Shown here in pieces: positions 48,598 through 60,319 of a DNA stretch of 64,000 nt. The position numbers were made by a program, and so were the translations under genes. Source of the stretch: UBA5069 sp963773745. GTDB lineage: Bacteria; Chloroflexota; Anaerolineae; Caldilineales; Caldilineaceae. The notes beneath the pieces were generated by a model. The model saw only the letters and a list, made by a program, of their open reading frames with translations, searched no databases and was not told where the DNA came from. The stretch is taken from assembly GCA_963773745.1 (NCBI GenBank), contig CAVZCL010000005.1, positions 124,001 to 188,000 of the forward strand. Direction: 5' to 3'. Every line of letters begins with the position of its first letter. The stretch's first letter is position 1.

Positions 48598-48689
48598 ACG
48601 CAAAGCTGCAAAGCCGCAAAGGGAACGCAAAGAACAATCAAGCCTTTGTCCCTCTTTGCGTTCCCTTTGCGGCTTTGCGCCTCTGCGTC
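48598..48689. repeat. 37-bp inverted repeat, CGCAAAG word family
   Basis: Arms 48598-48634 and 48653-48689 are complementary with three mismatches. It lies between ybaB and recR and ends in GACGCAGAGGCGCAAAG, as at 59260. Confidence 0.92.
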
Positions 48690-48732
48690 GCGATTCCCCT
48701 ATTGAGCGTTACCTGTTTATGCGAGATGAACC

Positions 48733-49347
48733 ATGCAAACCATAGCCGAACCTGTTAGCCAGTTGATTGATGCCTTTAGCGCGCTGCCCGGGATTGGCCC
48801 CAAATCGGCCAGCCGGCTGGCATACTACATCCTGCGCACCGACGCTGCAGTGGCGCACAACCTCGCGCAGGCGCTGGAGAACCTCAAGGCCAACACGCTC
48901 TTCTGCAGCGTCTGCTTCAATATCGCAGACCGCGACCCGTGCCTCATCTGCTCCAGCGGTGAGCGCGACGGCAGCATTGTCTGCGTGGTGGAGGAGCCGC
49001 TGGACGTACAGGCGATTGAGCGCACCGGTGAGTTCAAGGGCACGTATCACGTACTGCACGGAGCGATTTCGCCGATTGAGGGCATTGGGCCCGACAACAT
49101 CCGCGTGGCCGAACTGCTGCAGCGCATTCAGACGAGCGAGAAGGCGGGGCGGCCCATTACCGAGGTGCTGCTGGCCACCAACCCCAACCTGGAGGGCGAG
49201 GCGACAGCCATGTACATTGCGCGTCTCATCAAGCCGCTGGGTATACGCGTTACCCGCCTTGCGCGCGGCCTGCCCATGGGCGGCGACCTCGAGTACGCCG
49301 ACGAAATGACCCTGGGCCGCGCCCTGCTGGGCCGCTCGGAGATGTAA
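48733..49347 (+). CDS. recR: Recombination protein RecR
   Basis: The 204-residue protein has the helix-hairpin-helix ALPGIGPKSASRLAYYIL, the four-Cys zinc finger (CSVC and CLIC), a Toprim domain (VCVVEEPLDVQAIE) and the conserved ending GLPMGGDLEYADEMTLGRAL. It acts with RecF and RecO in gap repair. Length and start are standard for the family. Confidence 0.97.
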   Translation: MQTIAEPVSQLIDAFSALPGIGPKSASRLAYYILRTDAAVAHNLAQALENLKANTLFCSVCFNIADRDPCLICSSGERDGSIVCVVEEPLDVQAIERTGEFKGTYHVLHGAISPIEGIGPDNIRVAELLQRIQTSEKAGRPITEVLLATNPNLEGEATAMYIARLIKPLGIRVTRLARGLPMGGDLEYADEMTLGRALLGRSEM

Positions 49348-49360
49348 CAGATCCCTGTAC

Positions 49361-49514
49361 GCAGTAGTCCGCAAAGAGAAACGAAACACCAGTACACAGA
49401 TTGCACAGAAACGGCACAGACAAAAGCGGATTTGAAGAAGAAAACATCGGTTGTTATCTGTTCAATCTGTGCAATCTGTGTACTGGTGTTTCGTTTCTTA
49501 TTGCGGACTACTGC
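49361..49514. repeat. 49-bp near-perfect inverted repeat, GTACACAGATT family
   Basis: Arms 49361-49409 and 49466-49514 differ at two positions. It follows recR and probably ends that transcript. Confidence 0.94.
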
Positions 49515-49601
49515 AGAAACCGCGAAAAAAGCGGAAAAGACAGGAAACAAAATCTCTGGCCTGCTTTTCATGTTGTTTCCCGCTTTTTCCGTTGTTTCTG
49601 C
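49513..49601. repeat. Second, imperfect inverted repeat abutting the first
   Basis: GCAGAAACCGCGAAAAAAGC and later GGAAACAA are met by TTGTTTCCCGCTTTTTCC and GTTTCTGC. The two palindromes share the GC at 49513-49514. Together they fill the 305-base gap between recR and the mutase gene. Confidence 0.75.
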
Positions 49602-49652
49602 GTACCCGAATTTTTTTATTGACATTCAAATCGCATCAAAGGAATCCGAAAA

Positions 49653-51350
<1,698 letters not shown>

Positions 51351-51352
51351 TC

Positions 51353-51769
51353 ATGCGTGAACAACTTTTCAAACGGATTGACCACGTGGGGCTGGTGGTG
51401 AACAGCCTTGACGATTCGCTGACCACCTATTGTGACCAACTGGGCTATACGCTGCTCGAGCGCATTGTGATTCCCGAGCAGATGGTGGAAGCCGCCTTTC
51501 TCGATGCCGGCAACGGCACGATCGAGCTGATCTCACCCACCGACAGCACCTCGGGCACGGCGCGCTACCTCGCCAACCGCGGCGAAGGCACCCACCACAT
51601 CTGCTTCGAGGTGGACGACATTGAGGAAACGCTGGTGGCTCTCAAGGCGCAGAATGTGCGGCTTGTGGACGAGACGCCGCGCCAGGGGCCGCACGGCCTC
51701 GTGGCCTTTGTTCACCCCAAGGCTACACACGGCATGATGATTGAGCTTCTGCAAAAGAAGCACCACTAG
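51353..51769 (+). CDS. mce: Methylmalonyl-CoA epimerase
   Basis: The 138-residue vicinal-oxygen-chelate protein has the family motifs FKRIDHVGLVVNSLDD, NGTIELISPT, GEGTHHICFEVDDIE and ATHGMMIELLQ, including the metal-binding His and Glu residues. It converts (S)- to (R)-methylmalonyl-CoA, the mutase substrate. It begins two bases after the mutase stop, so the two are coupled. Confidence 0.95.
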   Translation: MREQLFKRIDHVGLVVNSLDDSLTTYCDQLGYTLLERIVIPEQMVEAAFLDAGNGTIELISPTDSTSGTARYLANRGEGTHHICFEVDDIEETLVALKAQNVRLVDETPRQGPHGLVAFVHPKATHGMMIELLQKKHH

Positions 51770-51777
51770 ACTACGGC

Positions 51778-51838
51778 GCGAGCGCCCTGAGCATGTCGCT
51801 GCCGGATGAGCCGGCCAAGGCACGCTCCGGGCGCTCGC
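51778..51838. terminator. 10-bp inverted repeat after the epimerase gene
   Basis: GCGAGCGCCC (51778-51787) pairs with GGGCGCTCGC (51829-51838), and smaller GCCGG/CCGGC pairing lies inside. A weak terminator or processing hairpin. Confidence 0.45.
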
Positions 51839-51875
51839 ATTGCTTTGGCGCAGGAGTGTTCCCGCAGGAGGGGCC

Positions 51876-52313
51876 ATGACGGAAGATAGCGAAACGCACG
51901 CGCAGCCGGATGTATTGACAGCGAAGAGCGCACGTGAGACCCTCAAAAAGGTCATCGACCCCGAGATTTACCAGAACATTGTCGATTTGGGGCTGGTCTA
52001 CGACATTGTCGTGGCCGACGACAACGCCGTGGATGTAACCATGACCTTCACCACGCCCCACTGCCCCATGGGGCCGCAGATTCTGGAGAACGTCAACCGC
52101 GTGCTGATTGAGGATGGCGCTTCCTCGGTGCACGTGGAGCTTGTCTGGGAGCCCATGTGGACCCCCTATTCCATGACCGAGGAGCTGCAGCGGCAGCTGG
52201 GCATCATCGACGACGGCGACAGTGACGACGACGATGACGAGCCGGAGCGCCTTGAACTGCCGCCGCCGCCACCCCAAAAGAAGGGGCTGCTCGGCCGCCT
52301 CTTTGGAGGGTAG
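51876..52313 (+). CDS. DUF59/MIP18-family metal-sulfur cluster assembly factor
   Basis: The core (LKKVIDPEIYQNIVDLGLVY, then MTFTTPHCPMGPQI) is the DUF59 domain of PaaD/SufT-like proteins, with the conserved Cys in HCPMG; these help mature iron-sulfur proteins. An acidic run of Asp and a Pro-rich, basic tail (PPPPPQKKGLLGRLFGG) follow and are unusual additions. The GCAGGAGG site supports ATG 51876. Confidence 0.9.
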   Translation: MTEDSETHAQPDVLTAKSARETLKKVIDPEIYQNIVDLGLVYDIVVADDNAVDVTMTFTTPHCPMGPQILENVNRVLIEDGASSVHVELVWEPMWTPYSMTEELQRQLGIIDDGDSDDDDDEPERLELPPPPPQKKGLLGRLFGG

Positions 52314-52314
52314 C

Positions 52315-52416
52315 AGGTCACGTCTCCTGGCGTGACGTCGTAGGTCACGTCTCCTGGCGTGACGTCGTTACGACAGCTGTCAAACAAGCTGCGTCACGCC
52401 AGGAGACGTGACCTAC
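52315..52416. repeat. Two direct and one inverted copies of the GTCACGTCTCCTGGCGTGAC word
   Basis: Direct copies at 52315-52340 and 52340-52368 face an inverted copy at 52391-52416. The same word forms the arms at 41752. Confidence 0.92.
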
Positions 52417-52430
52417 AATAACCGCTACCC

Positions 52431-55080
52431 ATGCGTAAATTGCGCAGCCGCCTGGCTACGTTTGACCTCTACCTGCTCGTCCCCGTGGCCTTGGGCCTGC
52501 TCCTCTTTAGCCCGCTGCTGGTGCGCGGCGTCCCAAACACCGCCGACGGCATGCTCCATCTCTACCGCCTCGCGCTCTGGAGCGACGCCTGGGCGCAGGG
52601 TCTCTTCTGGCCGCGCTGGCACACGGCCCTCTACCAGGGCTATGGCTACCCTCTCTTCAACTTCTATGCGCCGCTGCTCTACATCCTGGGTGGCCTCTTC
52701 AGCTTTGTGTTGCCCTCTGCCCAGGAGTCGCTCAAGGCGGTGCTGCTGCTCGCCTGCCTGGCCTATCCGCTGGGCATGTATTTGTGGGCACGCGACATTC
52801 TCGCGCGTGTGGCGGCCGTGGTGGCCGCGGCGGCCTTCACCTTTGCGGCTTATCGCTTCCGCGAGCTCTTCATCCAGGGCAACTACGCACAGTTCATTGC
52901 GTGGGCGCTCTTCCCCTGGATACTCTTCTTCTGGCGACGGCTGGTGGTCGAAGGCGGGCGGTGGAACTTCGCCGGCGCTGTTCTCGCATTAACGGGGCTG
53001 CTGCTGGCGCACAACATCAGCGCGATGCTCTTTGCGCCCTTTGCTGCCGTCTATGTGCTTTGGCAGGCGCTGGCGCATGGCGCAAGCAAGCCGTGGCCGC
53101 GCCTGCTGCTCGGCGCGCTCTGCGCGGGGCTCATGGGGCTCGTCTTCTGGCTGCCTGCGCTCGCGGAGAACAGCTACACGCGCGTGCACGTGCTCACGCA
53201 GGGCTACTTTGACGTAGCGGGCCACTTCATCACCCTGGCCGAACAGTGGGCCGCCACGCCACTGATTGATGGACGCGCCGCCAACCCCACGCTCCCCTTC
53301 AATTTTGGGCGCCTGCAGCTGGGGCTGGCTGTGGCTGGCGCGCTGCTGCTGGTGCGCCCGCGCCGCCCGCGCAACCAGCGCGGCCATCTGCTCTTTGCGC
53401 TGGGTGCAACGTTGCTGGCGGCTTTCCTCATGCTGGAGCCGTCGCTGCCCATTTGGCACACGGTGCCCTACATTGCCTTTGCCGAGTTCCCCTCGCGCCT
53501 CTATGGTGTGGCGTCGCTCTTCGCTGCGCTGCTCGCCGGCGCATCGCTTGAATGGCTGACGGCGCGGCCGCGTCTGCAGGCGCTTGCGGCCACGCTCATC
53601 CTCTTTGCGCTGATTGTGACGACGGCTAACCTGCAGTTCCCGCGCAACTTCCTGCCGGTCGAGGCTTCCACGGCGGGGCTCATGGGCTATGAGGCCGACT
53701 ACAATGCGCCCGGCACCACCTCTGCCGGCGAGTACCTAAGCATATGGACCAAGAGGCTGGGCGATGATGCGCCGCTTAACAAGGCGGGCGAGCGGCGCGC
53801 GCTGCTCAACCCACCTGACGGCATGGAGGGCACGGTGCTACGTGCGCGCCCGTCGTCGCTGGCGCTGGACATCGTGGCCGAGGCCGCCGGTGACGCCCCG
53901 ATTGCACAATTCTATTTCCCCGGCTGGCGCGCAAGCGTGGATGGCGTGCCCGTCGACATTGCGCCCTGCACCGATGTCGGCCTCATCTGCGTGCCCGTAC
54001 CCGCCGGCGAGAGCCGGGTTGTGATCACCTATGCGGGCACTATGGCGCAAAGGGTTGCCGATTACTTCGGATTGGCTGGCTTGCTGCTGACGCTGCTGGT
54101 GCTCGTCGTTGGCTTCCGGCATGCGCCCGCTTTCGTGCGATCACCGTGGGCGCTTGCCGCGCGCGGGCCGGCGCTCGCGCTCACGACGCTGGTGCTCGTG
54201 ATCCTGGTCGCCAAACTCTTCTGGCTCAAGCCGCATACGCAGCTCTTCCGCTACACGTCGCCGCCCAATGCCGCGCCCGCGCAGCAGTCGGCCAGCGTGG
54301 CTGTGGGGCCCGAAATCCGCCTGATTGGCTGGGACATTGCCGAGAGCGAAGTCAAGCAGGGGGGCGTGCTGCACGTGCGCCTCTACTGGCAGGCCGACGC
54401 CCCCGTGGAGGTCAACTACAGCTCCTTCGTACAGCTCATCGGCGGGCCGGAGATGACCGAGTTTGGGGGATCGACCCACATGCACCCGGGCAACATGCCC
54501 ACGTCGTCGTGGAACAGCGATTTCTACATCATCGACGACCACGAGATTGCGATTGCGCCCGACACGCCACCCATCCTCTTCACGCTGCGCGTGGGGCTTG
54601 CGCCCGTCGGCTCGCAGACGCGCGTTGGTGAGGCCGATCTGACGCCGCAGATGCGCGTCCTCGCACAGCCGCGCGTGCGCGCCGAGGAGATTCCGCAGCG
54701 CACCGAAGCGCTCTTTGGCGACGTGGCCGAGATGCTGGGCTACGATTCCAGGCTGGAAGACGATGTGCTGATGCTTACGCTGTACTGGCGCGCAGGTGAC
54801 GCGCCTGCGCCTAATCAGCAGATTTTTGTGCATGTGCTGGACGATGCGGGCGCTCTGCTTGCGCAGAGCGACAGCGCGCCCTATGGCGGCCTCTACCCGC
54901 CCGACGCCTGGCGCGCCGGCGAGATTGTGCGCGACAGCCGCACGCTGGCGCTGCCGCCCGGCGCCACTCCCTCCACCGTGGCAGTGGGCCTCTACGACCT
55001 GGGCACGCTCGTGCGTGTGCCCGTGGCAGGCGACTTCGGCCAATCCTGCAGGGGATGCCGTGGAGATTGCGTTGCGGTAG
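52431..55080 (+). CDS. Large membrane protein, PTPS-related/GT-C-like glycosyltransferase
   Basis: The N-terminal 450 residues form about ten membrane helices with the conserved opening TADGMLHLYRLALWSDAWAQG and YGYPLFNFYAPLLYILGG, typical of 6-pyruvoyl-tetrahydropterin-synthase-related membrane proteins, which resemble GT-C glycosyltransferases. The C-terminal half is extracytoplasmic and beta-rich, with repeated LYWQADAPVEVNYSSFV and LYWRAGDAPAPNQQIFVHVLD units. It probably modifies a surface glycan or protein. The end is taken at 55080, reached by a shift near 55045 that gives the natural ending AGDAVEIALR; the uncorrected frame runs to 55151. Confidence 0.75.
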
Positions 55081-55240
55081 GATGGGCAGCGGCTTGGGTG
55101 GCGGGTGGCGGGTGGCGGGATCGCAGCAGGTTTTGCGCACATGACATATGACACTTGATGTGCACAACTGTTTGCGCGATTGTACACGCATATACCCATG
55201 CAATTGGTGGTTGCTCTTCTATCCCCAAGGAGTTTCACCA

Positions 55241-57086
55241 TGAAAGCTCGCGGCTCGCGCCCTCTCTCTGCTGGTCGCCCTCTCCTTTTGCTTCAGCCTG
55301 CTGCCCGCCGCGCCTGCGGTGCTTGCCCAGGACCCACAGCCGCTGCCCACGCCGGCAGCATTCGCCGATGAACCATACATAGAATTCGCACCTGGCGTTG
55401 TCTTGGTCAAGGTGACGGGCGTGGCGCTGCAGAGCGGCGTCAACGCCGCCTCGGGCGAGGCCACTGTGGCGGTGGCGGGTGATGCGCCCATGCTGGCGGC
55501 CTCGCTGCTGGCCTTTGGCGCGACTGCGGCCGAGCCGCTCTTTGCCGCGCCGCAAGTGAGCGCTGCGGGCGTGGCGGAGACCACTTACCGCGTCACCCTG
55601 CGCGCCGACGCCGACGTGCCCATGGCCGCGCAGGCTATGGCCACCGACCCCACGGTTGTGTGGGCCGAGCCGGACTACATCGCCCGCCCCGCCGCACCCC
55701 TCAATCTCAATCCCAACGACCCTGAACTTGGCGCAGCAGTGGGCGCTTGCCAAAATCGGCGCACCGGCGGCGTGGGATCTTTCCACAGGCAGCCCGGATG
55801 TGATTATCGCCTTCATCGACTCGGGCATCGACACGGCGCACGAGGAGTTCGCCGGGCGGCTGTGGGTCAACGACGACCCGCCGGGCGGCGGCGACAACGA
55901 TGCCAACGGCTATGTGGACGACGTGAACGGCTGGAACTTCGTTACCAAGAGCGCCAACATTGCCGACAGCAGCGGCCACGGCACGCAGGTGGCCGGTGTG
56001 GCGGCTGCAACCGGCAACAACGCCAAGGGCATTGCCGGTATCTGCTGGCAGTGCCGGCTGATGGTTGTCACGGCCATGCAGCCATCGGGCGCGGCCAACT
56101 ATTCGGACATCGCCGAGGCTGTGAAATACGCCTCCTCCAACGGCGCGCAGGTGATCAACATTTCGCTGGGCGGCTATGCCGATTCGCAGGTGCTGCGCGA
56201 CGCCATCGCCGAAGCCTCTGTGACGGCGCTGGTGGTGGCGGGTGCGGGCAACGACGACTCGACCAGCCCCTTCTACCCTGCCGCCTACACGCAGGTGCTG
56301 GCCGTGGCCGCCACCGACGACCAGGACAAGAAGCCCGTCTTCTCCAACTACGGCGCCGTGGGTGGATGTGAGCGCGCCGGGTGCGGCCATCCGCACGCCC
56401 ACGCTGGGCGCCAACGCCTATGTGAGTGGCGAGGGCACGAGTCTGAGCACCGCCTTCGTCTCCGGGCTGGCGGGGCTGCTCAAGAGCAGGAATCCCGGCT
56501 GGACGCCCGAGCAGGTGCGCTGGCAGATTGTGAACACGGCGGCACCCATCGACGCCGCCAACCCCACCTATGCGGGGCAACTGGGCAAGGGGCGCATCAA
56601 CGTGCAGGCGGCGCTGGCCACCACGCCGCAGCCGCGCCTCGAACTCACCGGCTACGCGATTGACGGTGTGGCCTCGGTCCGCCCCGCCCCGGGCCAGAGC
56701 TTCCAGCTTGTGGCCACGCTGCGCAACACCTGGCTGCCCGCCACCAACCTCAACGCCACCCTCACCAGCAGCGATCCCTCGGTGCAGATTACCGATGACG
56801 CGCGGGTGCCTTTGGCGCGCTGCCCAGCGGCCAGAGCGCCAGCAACACGGCCAACCCCTTCGGCGTGACGCTGGCGGGCAACACGCCCTACTCGCGCAAC
56901 CTTGCCTTCACGCTCAACCTCACCGGCAGCGGCGGCTTTGCGGCCAGCGTGCCGCTGGTGGTGCAGGTGCGGAGCAGCGTTTTCAGAATGGGCAACACGC
57001 AGTATACGCAGAACACCACGTGGACGAACGACAAAACCTACGTACTCGACGGCTCGGTGATTGTCGGCGAAGGGCGTCGACGCTGA
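55241..57086 (+). CDS. Secreted subtilase (S8) protease, broken
   Basis: A signal peptide (LSLLVALSFCFSLLPAAPAV) reads from ATG 55241 after an early shift near 55262. A propeptide precedes the S8 domain with all three catalytic residues: Asp in IIAFIDSGID, His in SSGHGTQVAGVAA and Ser in GTSLSTAFVSGLAGLL. Further shifts (about 55735, 56365, 56812, 57078) break the frame. After the protease come Ig-like and beta-helix-like segments (LTIQPGTV), interrupted by the inverted repeat at 57113. The native C-terminus may be the remnant at 57194. Subtilases of this type act outside the cell. Confidence 0.8.
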
Positions 57087-57112
57087 CGATTCAGCCGGGC
57101 ACCGTGTCAAGG

Positions 57113-57164
57113 TTCAGCTGCCGTTCTTGAGGACGCGACGCGATTGACGAGAACGGCAGCTGAA
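57113..57164. repeat. 15-bp inverted repeat inside the subtilase locus
   Basis: TTCAGCTGCCGTTCT (57113-57127) pairs exactly with 57150-57164. It shares the TCAGCTGCCGT word of the 38643 element and lies where the beta-helix coding sequence ends abruptly. Confidence 0.85.
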
Positions 57165-57193
57165 GCAGCCCTGCCTTCGTCACAAGCATCGTT

Positions 57194-57511
57194 ATGAGCC
57201 CCAACCCCGTGGGCCTACAGCGCGGCACGCTCATGGTGAACTTCAGCTCCTACGGTGGCTCGAAAGAGTCGATGGCACGGTCGAGTCGAATCGTGGGAGC
57301 GAGCGCTACAAGGCGCCGCACACTTCGGCTCGCGCTCGACGCAAGGGCGCAGACCTACTACGTCACCGTGCAGGCGCGCAACGCCGGTGGCCTGTGGAGC
57401 GTGAACGCTGTGAGCAACGCAGTGGTGGCGCCGCCGCGAGACGCCGGGTATGGCACACCTGCGCACCGCCGTTCACCCAAAATCTTCCTGCCCACCGTGC
57501 GCAACAAATGA
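57194..57511 (+). pseudogene. C-terminal remnant of a surface protein (FN3-like, LPTVRNK tail)
   Basis: The 105-residue ORF contains an FN3-like ending (YYVTVQARNAGGLWSVNAVS) and finishes with KIFLPTVRNK. It has no start signal or N-terminal domain and lies directly after the broken subtilase, so it is probably the displaced 3' end of that gene or of a related surface protein. The final IFLPTVRNK resembles the (Y/F)LPLVxR tails common on exported Chloroflexota proteins. Confidence 0.5.
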
Positions 57512-57641
57512 GCAATTGGGCTTTGCTTGCCCCTCCCTTGCACCCTTGCTCCCTCCGCGCCTTTGTGTTGAGAAGTCTGTTTACGTTGAAGAGTTTGTTG
57601 AAACAGTTGCAGTTTGTGTATATCTGCTTCATACTGGCGCT

Positions 57642-58331
57642 ATGAGCGCTACCGGTCGACTCCTGCAGTCGCGCACCTTTGCCTTCGAGCCGCCCCGCTG
57701 GCGGCCCGTGCGGCAACTGCTGTCGTGGACGCTGGGCGCGGGCGCGGCTGGGCTGCTTTGGCTGGCGCTCTACGGCTGGCTGGGCTGGCGGCTGTGGGCG
57801 CTGGACGCACCCTTCTTCGCGCCCCTCAACCTGGCGCTTGGGGCAGTGCTTGTAGCCGCTGGCGTGCTGCTTGTGCTCGTTGCCTGGGAGTTGCTGCGCC
57901 GCTGGATCAGCCTCATGCGCCCGGTGGGCTGGCGCGCGCTGAGCATACGCCAAATGCTCGCGCTGACCCCCTCCGAGTTTGAGGCCTACGTCGCACAGCG
58001 CATCTTTGCGCGCCAGGGCTACGCCGTCGTCAACACGCCCGACGTCAAGGATGGCGGCGTTGACATCATCCTCACCGACGGGCTGGGCGCCACCGCCGTG
58101 GTGCAATGCAAGCGCTACCGCGGCACTGTGGGCGAGGAGATCGTGCGCGACCTCTACGGCACCATGCTGCACAGCGGCGCCACGCGTGGTTTCCTCGTCA
58201 CCACGGGGAACATTAGCGCGGCTGCACGTCGTTGGGCTGAAGGAAAGCCGCTCGAACTAATCGACGGCACGCGCCTGGCCGAACTGGCGCGCAGCGTGCC
58301 GCATACAAACGAGACCTCGGTACACAGATGA
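57642..58331 (+). CDS. Membrane-tethered Mrr-like endonuclease domain protein
   Basis: Two membrane helices (about residues 30-50 and 60-85) precede an Mrr-cat domain: LTPSEFEAYVAQRIFARQGY, the nuclease Asp in DGGVDIIL, and QCK in VVQCKRYRG, followed by GFLVTTGNISAAARRWAEG. This is the PD-(D/E)xK fold of Mrr-type restriction enzymes. Members with two helices at the N-terminus are known and their role is unclear. The last codons and TGA come from a repeat arm (58320), so the native C-terminus may have been replaced. Confidence 0.82.
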   Translation: MSATGRLLQSRTFAFEPPRWRPVRQLLSWTLGAGAAGLLWLALYGWLGWRLWALDAPFFAPLNLALGAVLVAAGVLLVLVAWELLRRWISLMRPVGWRALSIRQMLALTPSEFEAYVAQRIFARQGYAVVNTPDVKDGGVDIILTDGLGATAVVQCKRYRGTVGEEIVRDLYGTMLHSGATRGFLVTTGNISAAARRWAEGKPLELIDGTRLAELARSVPHTNETSVHR

Positions 58332-58413
58332 CACAGATTTGGCACAGATAACAGCGGAAAACAGCAACGAATCGTCTACTGTTATTCGTGCCAAACCTGC
58401 GTCATCTGTGTAC
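58320..58413. repeat. 35-bp imperfect inverted repeat overlapping the Mrr stop codon
   Basis: GTACACAGATGACACAGATT from 58320 pairs, with a few mismatches, with the segment ending at 58413. The stop codon of the upstream gene lies inside the first arm. Confidence 0.88.
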
Positions 58414-58442
58414 AGTCGTTATTTGGGATAGGACGCATACGC

Positions 58443-59234
58443 ATGCCCCGCCAACCGCAAATCTTCGGCCACCGCGGAGCACGCCGCGCCGCGCCCGAAA
58501 ACACCATCCCCGCCTTCCAGGTCGCGCTCGACATGGGCGTCGACGGTATTGAGTTGGACATCCACGTAAGCCGCGACGGCCAGCTCGTCGTCATCCACGA
58601 CTTTACGCTCGAGCGCACCACCAATGGCAGCGGCGCCGTCAATGACTACACTGCCGCCGAACTCGCCGCGCTCGACGCCGGCAGCCACTTCAGCCCCGAC
58701 TATGCCAACGTGGGGGTGCCCACCCTCGATCAGGTGTTTGACCTGGTGGGCGACGCTTGTCGCATCAACGTAGAAATCAAAAGCATGGAGATGGAGGGCG
58801 GGCCGGCCGTGGAGCCGCTGGCGGAGATGATCCGTGCACGCAATCTCTACGACCAGGTCATCGTCTCCAGCTTCAACCCGCTCGCCCTCGTCAAAATGCG
58901 CTGGGTGGATCCAACCGTGCGCCTGGGGCTCCTCTACGAGGTGCGCCTGCCGCCACACCTGCACTATGCGTGGTTCACCTCGATACTCGACCCCGAGGCC
59001 ATCCACCCGCAGTCGCCGCTCATCAATGAGGGCGAATTGCAGTGGGCGCACGCGCGCGGCCTTGAGGTGAATGTGTGGACCGTCAACGTGATTGAGGAGG
59101 CGCGCCGCCTGGTTGCGCTGGGCGTGGATGGCCTCATCACGGACATCCCCGACATCCTGATTGGCGCGCTTGCCGATGAGCCGCCCCGCTACCTTGATGC
59201 CGCCGAGATGGTCCCCATGCGCGAGTGGCTCTAG
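58443..59234 (+). CDS. Glycerophosphodiester phosphodiesterase
   Basis: The 263-residue GDPD-family enzyme has the HRG start (IFGHRGARRAAPENTIPAF), ELDIHVSRDGQLVVIHD with the metal-binding Glu/Asp and the second catalytic His, and VNVWTVNVIEEARRL near the end. It hydrolyses glycerophosphodiesters to glycerol 3-phosphate. No signal peptide is seen, which indicates a cytoplasmic enzyme. It lies between two large hairpins. Confidence 0.95.
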   Translation: MPRQPQIFGHRGARRAAPENTIPAFQVALDMGVDGIELDIHVSRDGQLVVIHDFTLERTTNGSGAVNDYTAAELAALDAGSHFSPDYANVGVPTLDQVFDLVGDACRINVEIKSMEMEGGPAVEPLAEMIRARNLYDQVIVSSFNPLALVKMRWVDPTVRLGLLYEVRLPPHLHYAWFTSILDPEAIHPQSPLINEGELQWAHARGLEVNVWTVNVIEEARRLVALGVDGLITDIPDILIGALADEPPRYLDAAEMVPMREWL

Positions 59235-59259
59235 GATGATCATCAGAACCAGGAACCTT

Positions 59260-59369
59260 GACGCAGAGGCGCAAAGACGCGAAGGAACGCAAAGAAAAGC
59301 AACGACGAGAAATTCTCTTGCCGCTGCTGCTTTTCTTTGCGTTCCTTCGCGTCTTTGCGCCTCTGCGTC
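59260..59369. repeat. 42-bp perfect inverted repeat, CGCAAAG word family
   Basis: Bases 59260-59301 are the exact reverse complement of 59328-59369. It carries the GACGCAGAGGCGCAAAGACG word shared with 14011 and 48598 and separates the GDPD and mevalonate kinase genes. Confidence 0.95.
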
Positions 59370-59387
59370 GAATTCGGTTTTTGTACC

Positions 59388-60317
59388 ATGACGACCGCCA
59401 CTGCGCCGGGGAAGATCATTCTGCTGGGCGAGCATGCAGTTGTTTACGGGCGGCCGGCGATTGCCGCGCCCGTTTGGCAGGTGCAGGCGCGCGCCACGGT
59501 CGAAGATGCAGCGCCCGGCAGCGGCTGCCACATTCTGCTGCTGGATGTGGGCCATGAGATTGTGCTCACTTCGGCGAGCGACGCGCAGCCCCTTGCCCAC
59601 GTTGCGCGCCTTGCGCTGGCGCAGGCAGGCGCGCCCGCCGACCCCGACTGGACCATTACGCTGCAGAGCGACATCCCCATGGCGGGTGGGCTGGGCAGCG
59701 GTGCGGCGCTCAGCACGGCGCTGGTGCGCGCCCTCTTTGCCCATGCCGGGCACGCCGTTGCGCCGCCGGAGGTGAGCGCGCTGGTCTACGAAAGCGAGCG
59801 CCACTACCACGGCACGCCCAGCGGCATTGACAACACGGTGATTGCGTGGGGCAAGCCAATCTGGTTTGTGCGCGACGCCGCGCCGGAGCCCTTTTCACCC
59901 GGCGCGCCCCTGACGCTGCTGATTGCCGACAGCGGCATCCCCGCGCCCACGCGCGAGAGTGTGGGCGACGTGCGCCGCGCACGCGCAGCCGAGCCTGCCC
60001 GCTACGATGCGCTCCTGGATGCGATTGCGGCGCTGGTGGCTGCGGCGCGCGCTGCCATCGAGATGGGCGACGCCGTGGCGCTGGGGCGGCTCTTTGATGA
60101 TAACCAGGCGCATTTGCAGGCGCTGGGGGTGAGCAGCGCACCTATTGATCGGCTGATTATGGCCGCGCGCAAGGCGGGCGCGTTGGGGGCAAAGCTCAGC
60201 GGGGGCGGGCGCGGCGGCAACGTCATTGCGCTCGTGCGGCCGCAGGACGCGGCGCAAGTAGCAGGCGCACTCCGCGCCGCCGGCGCCGTGCGTGTGATTG
60301 AGACCGAACTCTCGTAG
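59388..60317 (+). CDS. mvk: Mevalonate kinase (GHMP kinase)
   Basis: The 309-residue GHMP kinase begins with APGKIILLGEHAVVYGRPAI, which carries the mevalonate-kinase signature. It has the ATP-binding PMAGGLGSGAALSTALVRAL, the catalytic region YHGTPSGIDN and the C-terminal KLSGGGRGGNVIALV. It phosphorylates mevalonate in isoprenoid synthesis. Few bacterial phyla use this pathway; Chloroflexota is one. ATG 59388 lies 18 bases after a large hairpin, so the leader is very short unless transcription reads through. Confidence 0.93.
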   Translation: MTTATAPGKIILLGEHAVVYGRPAIAAPVWQVQARATVEDAAPGSGCHILLLDVGHEIVLTSASDAQPLAHVARLALAQAGAPADPDWTITLQSDIPMAGGLGSGAALSTALVRALFAHAGHAVAPPEVSALVYESERHYHGTPSGIDNTVIAWGKPIWFVRDAAPEPFSPGAPLTLLIADSGIPAPTRESVGDVRRARAAEPARYDALLDAIAALVAAARAAIEMGDAVALGRLFDDNQAHLQALGVSSAPIDRLIMAARKAGALGAKLSGGGRGGNVIALVRPQDAAQVAGALRAAGAVRVIETELS

Positions 60318-60319
60318 CA

